Source of the DNA: Schleiferia thermophila
GTDB taxonomy: Bacteria; Bacteroidota; Bacteroidia; Flavobacteriales; Schleiferiaceae
Direction: 5' to 3'
Length of the DNA: 64,000 bases
Assembly: GCF_003337435.1 (NCBI RefSeq)
Contig: NZ_QPJS01000002.1
Span: forward strand, 310,001-374,000
Under the pieces are notes generated by a model, which was not told where the DNA came from, did not search any database, and was given only the letters and a program-made list of their open reading frames with translations. Made by a program: the position numbers and the translations under genes. This document shows, in pieces, positions 37,447-44,797 of this stretch (positions are counted from its first letter, which is position 1; every line of letters starts with the position of its first letter).

Positions 37447-37571
37447 ACACTTCTACAGTTTTTAACAGTATCTAATTCCGAATATGCCGGGCATTTCTCT
37501 TTTGACCTGCATCCGGCCATCAATGCTATGGCCATCGCTATCAGCAGTATTTTCGAAGACACAAGCTTCAT
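37443..37571 (-). CDS. Small 42-residue lipoprotein
   Basis: A short gene starting at ATG 37571. It encodes a charged N-terminus (MKLVSSK), a hydrophobic core and the lipobox LMAGC with Cys21 as lipid site, then only 21 more residues containing KEKCPAYS and a second cysteine pair (C27, C39). Support comes from the complete lipoprotein signal, a -7 box TAAGTTTG 37 bases upstream, and the 4-base GTGA overlap of its stop with the start of the outer-membrane protein. It is below usual gene-calling length. Similar tiny lipoproteins with a CPAY motif occur in Bacteroidota as far as I recall; function unknown, perhaps a partner of the coupled barrel. Confidence 0.72.
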   Translation of the reverse strand: MKLVSSKILLIAMAIALMAGCRSKEKCPAYSELDTVKNCRSV

Positions 37572-37607
37572 ACGTGTAGTATATTATGATACATCTGTTA
37601 CAACCCA

Positions 37608-37624
37608 CAAACTTACTAACTTTG
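37608..37624. promoter_or_regulatory. Back-to-back -7 boxes of ung and the lipoprotein-OMP-lipA operon
   Basis: TAACTTTG on the plus strand (37617-37624) points to ung, and TAAGTTTG on the minus strand (37615-37608) points to the small lipoprotein gene. Only one base separates them, so the two promoters must share polymerase footprints and cannot fire simultaneously. Confidence 0.6.
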
Positions 37625-37644
37625 TTCTGAATCCAACAACAAAA

Positions 37645-38325
37645 GTGAAGTCTCAAAACCTAAAAATTCTCTCAGAGCTCTATCCCGATTACATATCTCC
37701 TGATGTGATAAATGCAGAATATTTTCAGTCATTGGCAGCCTTTGTAGCCACCGAAAGGATGAAATACACCGTTTATCCGGAGAAAAAAGATGTATTCAAT
37801 GCTCTGAAGATACCGGCTTCAGAGGTCAAAGTGGTTATCCTGGGTCAGGATCCCTATCACGGGCCGGGACAAGCCCACGGATATTGCTTTTCGGTACCCG
37901 ATGGAATAGCACTGCCACCTTCGCTGACCAATATTTTTAAAGAATTAAAAAGCGATTTGGGAATTGACAGAGGGCAAAGGGGCAATCTAACAGGTTGGGC
38001 AGAGCAGGGTGTGATGCTTCTCAACGCCGTCCTTACAGTGCGCCAGGGGCAACCGGGGAGTCATGCCAACAAAGGCTGGGAAAATTTTACCGACCACGTG
38101 ATACAAACCGTTCAGAAAAAAAATAAAAATGTAATATTTGTGCTGTGGGGCAACTACGCCTTGAAAAAAGTTAATTTGATCGATGCGTCGCGGCATTTTG
38201 TCATCACCGGTGCCCACCCATCTCCTCTAAGTGCCCACAGAGGCTTTTTTGGCAAACAATATTTTTCCCGCATCAATCATTTACTCACTGAAAAAGGTAA
38301 AACTCCCATCGATTGGAGCCGTTAA
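37645..38325 (+). CDS. ung: Uracil-DNA glycosylase (family 1), GTG start
   Basis: Removes uracil from DNA. The catalytic motif GQDPYHGPGQAHG (water-activating Asp), the FSVPDG and LLNAVLTVR segments and the leucine-loop motif HPSPLSAHRGFFG are complete. An open frame runs back to 37309, but that part overlaps the divergent lipoprotein and outer-membrane genes. GTG 37645 gives 226 aa, the family's normal length, and lies about 15 bases after the transcript start expected from the TAACTTTG box; no ATG fits. The end overlaps the next gene by 13 bases. Confidence 0.88.
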   Translation: MKSQNLKILSELYPDYISPDVINAEYFQSLAAFVATERMKYTVYPEKKDVFNALKIPASEVKVVILGQDPYHGPGQAHGYCFSVPDGIALPPSLTNIFKELKSDLGIDRGQRGNLTGWAEQGVMLLNAVLTVRQGQPGSHANKGWENFTDHVIQTVQKKNKNVIFVLWGNYALKKVNLIDASRHFVITGAHPSPLSAHRGFFGKQYFSRINHLLTEKGKTPIDWSR

Positions 38326-39917
38326 TTGCTCTTCTTTCCTTCCTCAGAATTTCGGTTGCGGATACCTGCGTGTATCTGACTCCATCAGACCAACCGTTGC
38401 ACACTTCTATTGCTGAACATCTCCAAAACAGGCACTTTTCTCATATATCCCAATTGTTCAGCAGCCTTGATTCCTTGCTTGTGGCCAATGGAAAGTTTTT
38501 TTACCAATTGCACCGGTCTTCTTATGACCAATGCCTGTATCTGCACCTTCATCCAGGCAATGAGGTGCCTGATACCCTTTTACTCCTCCCTATTTCCAAG
38601 GATATGTCCGATACCAATATTATCGAACGTAAAAACCTTCAAACCATACTCAATCAATTGATCGGCAAATTGAGCGAAAACGGATTCCCATTTGCCGTCG
38701 TAAAACCTGAAATAAGGGCATTTGTTAACGAGCATCCCGTTATTTCTTTAAAGGTTGATACCGGGCCGAAAATTCTCATCCATGACATAGTACTCAAATC
38801 TCAGCGACCGCCGAGATATTTTGTGATAAAACAGCTTTCAGGTGTCAGATTCCCATTTGAGTACAGCTTAAAAAAAATTGATAAAATCCTCCAAAACCTG
38901 GCCGCTTCCGGTATGTTCGAAACCACCTCTCCACCATCTGTACTGTTTTCTGAAGACGAAAACCTTCTCTACCTTTATGGTAATAAGAAACAATCACTCT
39001 TTATCGACGCACTGGCCAGCTTAAATACCGACAATCAAAATCGCCCGATCCTCACGGGAGAGGCCAATTTCAGATTCAGCAACACCTTGGGATATGCAGA
39101 GGATCTTCGCATTTCATGGCGCGCTCCGGCTGCCCTTCAGCAATTTCTCAGCATTTCCGTCGTCACTCCCTATTTGTTTAATACACCTTTTGGCATTACA
39201 TCAGGATTCCGGCTTTTCAGACAAGACTCCACCTTCGTACAGATTTCCAGCAGTTTAACAGCTACCTATACCTTCAGTCCTCAGGTCAGATCGGGTTTGG
39301 GATTTCAGCGCGAAGCCTCAAATACCTTTATTGCTTCCAATGCTTTGCTCTCAGGTTTCTCCGCCGTTTATCAACGACTCGATTTGTCGTATTTCAACTC
39401 CTTGGGGCAGGGAGTAGACCGCCGACAGTTTGAAGCGGAAATCTCCCTACTGGCAGGCACCCTTAACACCGGCGAACGCAGACTTCCCAGGCTCAAAAGC
39501 CACTTCAGTACTCTGCTGGATCTTCCGCTCAGAGGTCGCCACAAAATGTTCAGCAGTCTTCGGATTGAGTATCTCGACGGGCCCGAAATTTTGCTCAACG
39601 AAAGCTTCCGCACCGGTGGCTATGGCTCCCTGCGCGGCTTCAACGAATGGACCTTTTTTGCAAAAATTGCCGTCCTGTCCAGTCTCGAATACCGATTTTT
39701 CCTGGACCAATTCACATTTTTCAAAATTTTTTACGACAATGGCTGGCAACGCCTCACCGCCGGCGAAGAGGGCTATTTTCAAGGCATCGGTACCGGATTG
39801 GCACTACCCGCCGGTAATGGGCTCTTTCACCTGGATATAGCCGTCGGAAAATTCCCCGGTATTCCGCTACAGCTCCGGGATACCCGCCTGCACATAGGGT
39901 TTTCCAACAGATTTTAA
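38313..39917 (+). CDS. Omp85-like (BamA/TamA) outer-membrane protein
   Basis: A 534-aa outer-membrane protein. The N-terminal third contains POTRA-like segments (LNQLIGKLSENGFPFAVVKPEI; LSGVRFPFEYSLKKIDKILQNLAASGMFE), and the C-terminal half is a 16-strand-type barrel with the RGFNEW element (GGYGSLRGFNEW), the conserved R-G-F of loop 6 in Omp85 proteins, and the terminal strand LHIGFSNRF. It is shorter than BamA, so it is probably an accessory translocation/assembly or patatin-associated type rather than the essential insertase. The ATG overlaps ung by 13 bases and a short signal segment follows. Confidence 0.83.
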   Translation: MEPLIALLSFLRISVADTCVYLTPSDQPLHTSIAEHLQNRHFSHISQLFSSLDSLLVANGKFFYQLHRSSYDQCLYLHLHPGNEVPDTLLLLPISKDMSDTNIIERKNLQTILNQLIGKLSENGFPFAVVKPEIRAFVNEHPVISLKVDTGPKILIHDIVLKSQRPPRYFVIKQLSGVRFPFEYSLKKIDKILQNLAASGMFETTSPPSVLFSEDENLLYLYGNKKQSLFIDALASLNTDNQNRPILTGEANFRFSNTLGYAEDLRISWRAPAALQQFLSISVVTPYLFNTPFGITSGFRLFRQDSTFVQISSSLTATYTFSPQVRSGLGFQREASNTFIASNALLSGFSAVYQRLDLSYFNSLGQGVDRRQFEAEISLLAGTLNTGERRLPRLKSHFSTLLDLPLRGRHKMFSSLRIEYLDGPEILLNESFRTGGYGSLRGFNEWTFFAKIAVLSSLEYRFFLDQFTFFKIFYDNGWQRLTAGEEGYFQGIGTGLALPAGNGLFHLDIAVGKFPGIPLQLRDTRLHIGFSNRF

Positions 39918-39940
39918 CCCCTTGAATTGCACAGCTTTTT

Positions 39941-39972
39941 TATGCATGCATAATATTTTTGGCCTATATTTG
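39941..39972 (+). promoter_or_regulatory. Promoter region of the fadJ-like gene with 12-bp palindrome
   Basis: Two overlapping choices for the -7 box, TATTTTTG (39954-39961) and TATATTTG (39965-39972), precede ATG 40004. A perfect palindrome TATGCATGCATA (39941-39952) lies just upstream at about -25 to -35 and could be an operator; this role is inferred. Confidence 0.4.
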
Positions 39973-40003
39973 ACCAACTCTAATCAAGACAAGACCATTC
40001 CTT

Positions 40004-42418
40004 ATGAATACATCAAAAAACCGCTGGATTAAAAAAGTCGCCGTATTAGGCTCCGGAATTATGGGCTCCCGAATAGCTCTGCACCTGGCCAACGCCGGCA
40101 TCCCATCGCTTCTGCTCGATATAGTGCCAAAAGAACTTACACCCGATGAAGAAAAAAAAGGACTCACCCTCCAAAGCAAAGAAGTGCGAAACCGCATCGT
40201 CAACCAATCCCTGACCAATGCCATCAAAAGCAATCCCTCGCCGGTGTATTCCCAAAAATTCGTCTCCCGTATCGAAACCGGCAACTTCGAAGACGACATG
40301 CACAAAATCAAAGATTGCGACTGGATTGTAGAAGCCGTCGTAGAGCGAATCGACATTAAAAAAACCATCTTCGACCAGGTCGAAAAACACCGCAAACCCG
40401 GCAGTATCATCAGCTCCAATACCTCCGGCATTCCCATCCACCTCATGGCCGAAGGCCGCAGCGAAGACTTCCGTCGCCATTTTCTCGGAACACATTTCTT
40501 TAACCCACCCCGCTACCTCCCCTTGCTCGAAATCATCCCAACACCACATACCGACCCCGAAATCGTAGACTTTTTTATGCACTGGGGCGACCGATACCTC
40601 GGAAAAACCACTGTACTCTGCAAAGATACCCCTGCCTTTATTGCCAACCGCGTCGGAGTTTTTGGCATCATGGCCATCTTTCATGCCGTCCGCGACATGG
40701 GTCTTACCGTCGAAGAAATCGACAAACTCACCGGCCCCGTATTGGGCCGCCCTAAATCCGCTACCTTCCGCACAGCCGACGTGGTCGGCCTCGATACCCT
40801 CATACACGTGGCCAACGGACTCTATCAAGCCCTCCCCCACGACGAACAACGCGAACTCTTCCGCCTGCCCGACTTTATCCAAAAAATGCAACAAAACAAC
40901 TGGCTGGGCGATAAAACAGGACAAGGCTTCTACAAAAAAATCAAAAATCCCGATGGCTCTTCCACCATTCTAAGCCTCGACCTCAACACCCTCGAATACA
41001 AAGAACAGAAAAAAGCAAAATTCCCCACCCTGGAGCAAACCAAAAACATCGACCAGCTATCAGACCGCTACCGCGTACTGATTGAAGGCCAGGACAAAGC
41101 CGGAGAATTCTACCGCCGTTCATTCGCGGCACTCTTCTCCTATGTAGCCCATCGAATCCCTGAAATCTCCGACGAAATTTACCGCATCGACGCTGCCATG
41201 CGCGCAGGCTTCGGCTGGGAGCACGGGCCTTTCGAGATCTGGGACGCCCTGGGCATCTCCAAAGGCATCGAGCTCACCCGCTCTCAGGGATACACACTCC
41301 CAGAATGGGTCACCCAACTCCCCGCGAAAGGCATCGAAAAATTCTACCAGACTACCTCCGGCACCCAGCAATACATCGACATCAACACCCACCAATATAC
41401 CAATCGTCCAGACCTTAAAGGCATCATCATACTCGACCATCGCCGTAGTACATCGACCCTCTGGAGCAACTCCGAATGCGCCGTCATCGACCTGGGCGAT
41501 GGCATTCTCAACATCGAGTTCCGCTCCAAAATGAACACCCTCGGCTCAGGAGTCCTCGCCGGCATCAACAAAGGCATCGAATTAGCCGAAAAAAGCTTCC
41601 GCGGAGTCGTCATCTCCAATCAGGGAACTAACTTCTCGGTAGGAGCCAACCTCATGATGGTCTACATGATGGCCGTCGAGCAGGAATACGACGAGCTCAA
41701 CTTCGCCATCAAATACTTCCAGGACACCGTCATGCGCCTCCGCTACAGCCACATCCCCGTAGTGGTAGCACCCCATGGCATGACACTCGGCGGTGGCTGC
41801 GAGCTCGTACTACATGCCGATGCCGTACAGGCAGCCGCCGAGACCTACATGGGCCTGGTCGAATTTGGCGTAGGCGTCATCCCCGGCGGAGGGGGTACCA
41901 AAGAACTCACCCGTCGCAGCGCATTGCGCTACATAAAAGACGACATCGAACTCAATGTGCTCCGCGAAAACTTTTACAAAATCGCCACCGCCAAAGTAGC
42001 CACCTCCGCAACCGAAGCCTTTGAATTTGGCTACCTCATCGAAGGGCGTGACCGCATATCACTCAACAAAAACCGCCTGATCTCAGACGCAAAAAATCTG
42101 GCCATTTCCCTCGCCGACGCCGGCTACACCATGCCCACACGCGACAAGTTCAAAGTACTTGGCCGTACCGCACTCGGCATGTTTGCCGTCGGCATCCATC
42201 AGATGGTCGAAGGTGGCTATGCCACCGAATACGAAGCCCACATGGCCAATAAACTCGCCTACGTAATGGCCGGTGGCGACCTCTCCGAACCCACGCTCGT
42301 CTCCGAACAATATCTGCTTGACCTCGAGCGCGAAGCCTTCCTGCACCTGTGCACACAGCGCAAAACACTCGAGCGCATTCACCACATGCTCAACACCGGA
42401 AAACCCCTCAGAAACTAA
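40004..42418 (+). CDS. Bifunctional 3-hydroxyacyl-CoA dehydrogenase/enoyl-CoA hydratase
   Basis: Beta-oxidation enzyme of 804 aa joining two steps. The dehydrogenase comes first: NAD motif VLGSGIMGSRIA (about 14-25), SSNTSGIP, GTHFFNPPRYLPLLEIIP and the C-terminal helical domain with FIANRVGVF. The crotonase-like hydratase forms the last third, with NFSVGANLMMV for the oxyanion hole and GMTLGGGCELVLHAD; one catalytic glutamate is seen in GLVEFGVGVIPGGGGT. The domain order is opposite to E. coli FadB/FadJ but common in Bacteroidota. A thiolase usually follows; here a GC-rich non-coding stretch does. C-ending codons dominate (ATC, CTC, GCC, GAC), unlike the upstream genes. Confidence 0.92.
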   Translation: MNTSKNRWIKKVAVLGSGIMGSRIALHLANAGIPSLLLDIVPKELTPDEEKKGLTLQSKEVRNRIVNQSLTNAIKSNPSPVYSQKFVSRIETGNFEDDMHKIKDCDWIVEAVVERIDIKKTIFDQVEKHRKPGSIISSNTSGIPIHLMAEGRSEDFRRHFLGTHFFNPPRYLPLLEIIPTPHTDPEIVDFFMHWGDRYLGKTTVLCKDTPAFIANRVGVFGIMAIFHAVRDMGLTVEEIDKLTGPVLGRPKSATFRTADVVGLDTLIHVANGLYQALPHDEQRELFRLPDFIQKMQQNNWLGDKTGQGFYKKIKNPDGSSTILSLDLNTLEYKEQKKAKFPTLEQTKNIDQLSDRYRVLIEGQDKAGEFYRRSFAALFSYVAHRIPEISDEIYRIDAAMRAGFGWEHGPFEIWDALGISKGIELTRSQGYTLPEWVTQLPAKGIEKFYQTTSGTQQYIDINTHQYTNRPDLKGIIILDHRRSTSTLWSNSECAVIDLGDGILNIEFRSKMNTLGSGVLAGINKGIELAEKSFRGVVISNQGTNFSVGANLMMVYMMAVEQEYDELNFAIKYFQDTVMRLRYSHIPVVVAPHGMTLGGGCELVLHADAVQAAAETYMGLVEFGVGVIPGGGGTKELTRRSALRYIKDDIELNVLRENFYKIATAKVATSATEAFEFGYLIEGRDRISLNKNRLISDAKNLAISLADAGYTMPTRDKFKVLGRTALGMFAVGIHQMVEGGYATEYEAHMANKLAYVMAGGDLSEPTLVSEQYLLDLEREAFLHLCTQRKTLERIHHMLNTGKPLRN

Positions 42419-42426
42419 TTGTTTTT

Positions 42427-42620
42427 TGGGCGCCTCCCCCGGCCGCTACCATCGGGCGGCCGGGGGCCGGTCTGCGGCTTCTATTCCCTTTGCGGATCGG
42501 GCGTGACACATCGGGCTGCGGTGGCTTGCTGCCGCTCCGCCTCCTCGCCCGTGTGCCACAGAGCCCGCCCGCTTCAGCTCATATCCGCCTCCGCCCTGGC
42601 GCAGTTTACCAGCCCCTGTA
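42427..42620. repeat. GC-rich structured intergenic element
   Basis: The gap between fadJ-like and typA (42419-42771) begins with about 190 bases of very GC-rich sequence. It contains a 9-bp stem CCCCCGGCC/GGCCGGGGG (42436-42444 with 42458-42466, 13-base loop), then GGGCGTGACACA and CGCCCGTGTG arms around a segment with CGGGCTGCGG. Small frames exist in it but look like composition artefacts. The rest of the gap to 42771 holds no gene. It resembles in style the element at 62061; whether both belong to a dispersed family cannot be settled within one window. Confidence 0.5.
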
Positions 42621-42771
42621 TCCCAGTCCCATTAAAGCCTTGAAAATTACCAAAGTGCGCGACCTTTCAGCACCTGTTATACTTGGCACATGCAATCTGC
42701 ATCTGAATATCCTCTCATCCTGCAAGCGATGCATACACACAAAAGTCCTGCACCATCCACCCGATGAACCT

Positions 42772-44583
42772 CTAGGCAGAATCCTTCGCTTTTTTGTACC
42801 GCTCCCTTTCCGATGCTTTCAGATGAATTTTCCGTAGCCGTATCGATTTGGGTGTTACCTCTACATATTCATCCTCCTGAATGTATTCCAGCGCTTCTTC
42901 CAGACTGAGTTTCTTGGCCGGTGCTATCTTCATCTTGTCATCAGCCCCACTGGAACGCATGTTGGTGAGCTTTTTTGTCTTGGTCACGTTTACAGCAAGG
43001 TCCCCCGGACGATTGTTTTCTCCGATTACCTGTCCTTCGTAGACCTCCTCACCCGGTTCTATGAAGAAAATGCCCCTGTCCTGAAGGTTGTTGATGGAAT
43101 ATGGGATGGCCGTACCCGTTTCAAGGGCGATGATGGCCCCGTTTGATCGACCCGGTATCGTGCCTTTATACGGCTGAAATTCGAGAAACCGGTGCGCCAT
43201 CACTGCTTCTCCTTGTGTTGCAGTCAGCATGTAGTTGCGAAGTCCGATCAGACCTCTCGACGGAATGATAAATTCCAAATGCATCCTGTCGCCTTTGGGC
43301 TCCATCTTCATGAGCTCACCTTTGCGCAGCGTCACAGCCTCCACAGCTTTGCCCGAGAATTCCTCAGGCAAATCAATGGTCAGCTCCTCCACAGGCTCAT
43401 GGCGCTTGCCTCCAATTTCCTTTATGATTACCTGGGGCTGACCAATCTGCAACTCAAAGCCCTCTCGGCGCATATTTTCAATCAGTATGCTTAGATGCAA
43501 TACCCCTCGCCCGAAAACCATAAAAGAGTCAGCCGTACCGGTCTCCTTGACCCGCAGAGCCAGGTTGCGCTCAAGTTCCTTCTCCAGGCGCTCTCTGATT
43601 TTTTGCGAAGTCACAAATTTTCCTTCCTTGCCAAAAAAAGGTGAATCGTTGATGGTAAAAAGCATGCTCATCGTAGGCTCTTCAATCGCTATCCCGGGCA
43701 AAGCTTCCGGATTTTCTGCATCTGCTATTGTGTCGCCTATTTCAAAGCCCTCAATGCCAGTTACGGCTGCGATTTCTCCGGCTTCTACTTTATCCACTTT
43801 AAGGCGATTAAACCCCTCAAATACAAAGACCTCTTTCACCTTCGATTTTAGCACCGTACCATCTCGCTTGATAAGGCTCACCGGCATATTAGACGTCAGA
43901 CTGCCGCGCTGTAGCCTCCCGATTGCGATTCGCCCGGTGTAGCTGCTGTAGTCCAGTGAAGTGACCAGCATCTGCAGGCTCCCATCACTTACCTTGGGGG
44001 CAGGGATGTGACGAATGATTTGTTCAAACAGATAAGTGACATCTTCCGCAGGTGTTTTGTAGTCAGGTCCCATCCAGCCATTCTTGGCTGAACCATACAC
44101 CACCGGAAAGTCCAATTGTTCCTCTGTGGCATCCAGTGCAAACATCAGGTCAAATACTGCTTCGTAGACCTCTTCCGGCCGGCAATTGGGCTTATCTACC
44201 TTGTTGATTACCACTATGGGTTTCAGGCCGAGCTGCAAAGCTTTCTGAAGCACAAAGCGGGTCTGAGGCATGGGGCCCTCAAAGGCATCGACCAGCAGCA
44301 ATACCCCATCGGCCATATTGAGGACTCGCTCTACCTCACCGCCAAAATCAGCGTGCCCCGGAGTGTCAATGATATTAATTTTTACATCCTTGTACCGAAC
44401 CGACACATTTTTGGCGATGATGGTGATTCCACGTTCGCGTTCTAAATCGTTGTTGTCCAGTATCAGCTCACCAGGCACTTCGTGGTCTTTAAACAGTTTA
44501 CCTGCAATGAGCATCTTGTCTACCAAGGTAGTCTTGCCGTGGTCCACATGAGCAATGATCGCTATGTTTCTGAGATTTAACAT
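42772..44583 (-). CDS. typA: Ribosome-associated translational GTPase TypA/BipA
   Basis: EF-G-like GTPase involved in 50S assembly and stress adaptation. ATG 44583 gives 603 aa ([21 protein letters not shown]); the TTG four codons earlier overlaps the promoter side and is not needed. G-motifs: [17 protein letters not shown] in switch [22 protein letters not shown]. The C-terminal domains with [20 protein letters not shown] and [21 protein letters not shown] are specific to TypA. A -7 box TATTTTTG lies at 44613-44606. Confidence 0.95.
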   Translation of the reverse strand: MLNLRNIAIIAHVDHGKTTLVDKMLIAGKLFKDHEVPGELILDNNDLERERGITIIAKNVSVRYKDVKINIIDTPGHADFGGEVERVLNMADGVLLLVDAFEGPMPQTRFVLQKALQLGLKPIVVINKVDKPNCRPEEVYEAVFDLMFALDATEEQLDFPVVYGSAKNGWMGPDYKTPAEDVTYLFEQIIRHIPAPKVSDGSLQMLVTSLDYSSYTGRIAIGRLQRGSLTSNMPVSLIKRDGTVLKSKVKEVFVFEGFNRLKVDKVEAGEIAAVTGIEGFEIGDTIADAENPEALPGIAIEEPTMSMLFTINDSPFFGKEGKFVTSQKIRERLEKELERNLALRVKETGTADSFMVFGRGVLHLSILIENMRREGFELQIGQPQVIIKEIGGKRHEPVEELTIDLPEEFSGKAVEAVTLRKGELMKMEPKGDRMHLEFIIPSRGLIGLRNYMLTATQGEAVMAHRFLEFQPYKGTIPGRSNGAIIALETGTAIPYSINNLQDRGIFFIEPGEEVYEGQVIGENNRPGDLAVNVTKTKKLTNMRSSGADDKMKIAPAKKLSLEEALEYIQEDEYVEVTPKSIRLRKIHLKASERERYKKAKDSA

Positions 44584-44797
44584 GCTGTATTTCAAAATAA
44601 GGCTGCAAAAATAGTCTCCTGCAAATCCCCCCCTTTGCTAAACAAACACAAATAATTGACCTCCGCGACTCAATTTCAATAATCCGCCGGTCCGACCTTC
44701 CACCCTGGCGCTTGCATTGTCTGGCGCTTGATGTCACTCAAGTATCATCCATGCAGCAGGCCAATGTATTGGCTTACTTTTGTATCAAATTTGAGGA

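Noticed and set aside
37309-37644. In-frame N-terminal extension of uracil-DNA glycosylase
   Set aside because: It overlaps the divergent outer-membrane protein and lipoprotein genes, lies upstream of the ung -7 box, and exceeds family length by over 110 residues.
40046-40924. Long minus-strand open frame (292 codons) within the fadJ-like gene
   Set aside because: It is a shadow frame produced by the high GC3 of the real gene; amino acid text is valine/glycine/phenylalanine-rich without motifs.
42349-42837. Plus-strand open frame of 162 codons in the gap after the fadJ-like gene
   Set aside because: It straddles the end of the fadJ-like gene, the GC-rich element and the 3' end of typA; composition artefact.
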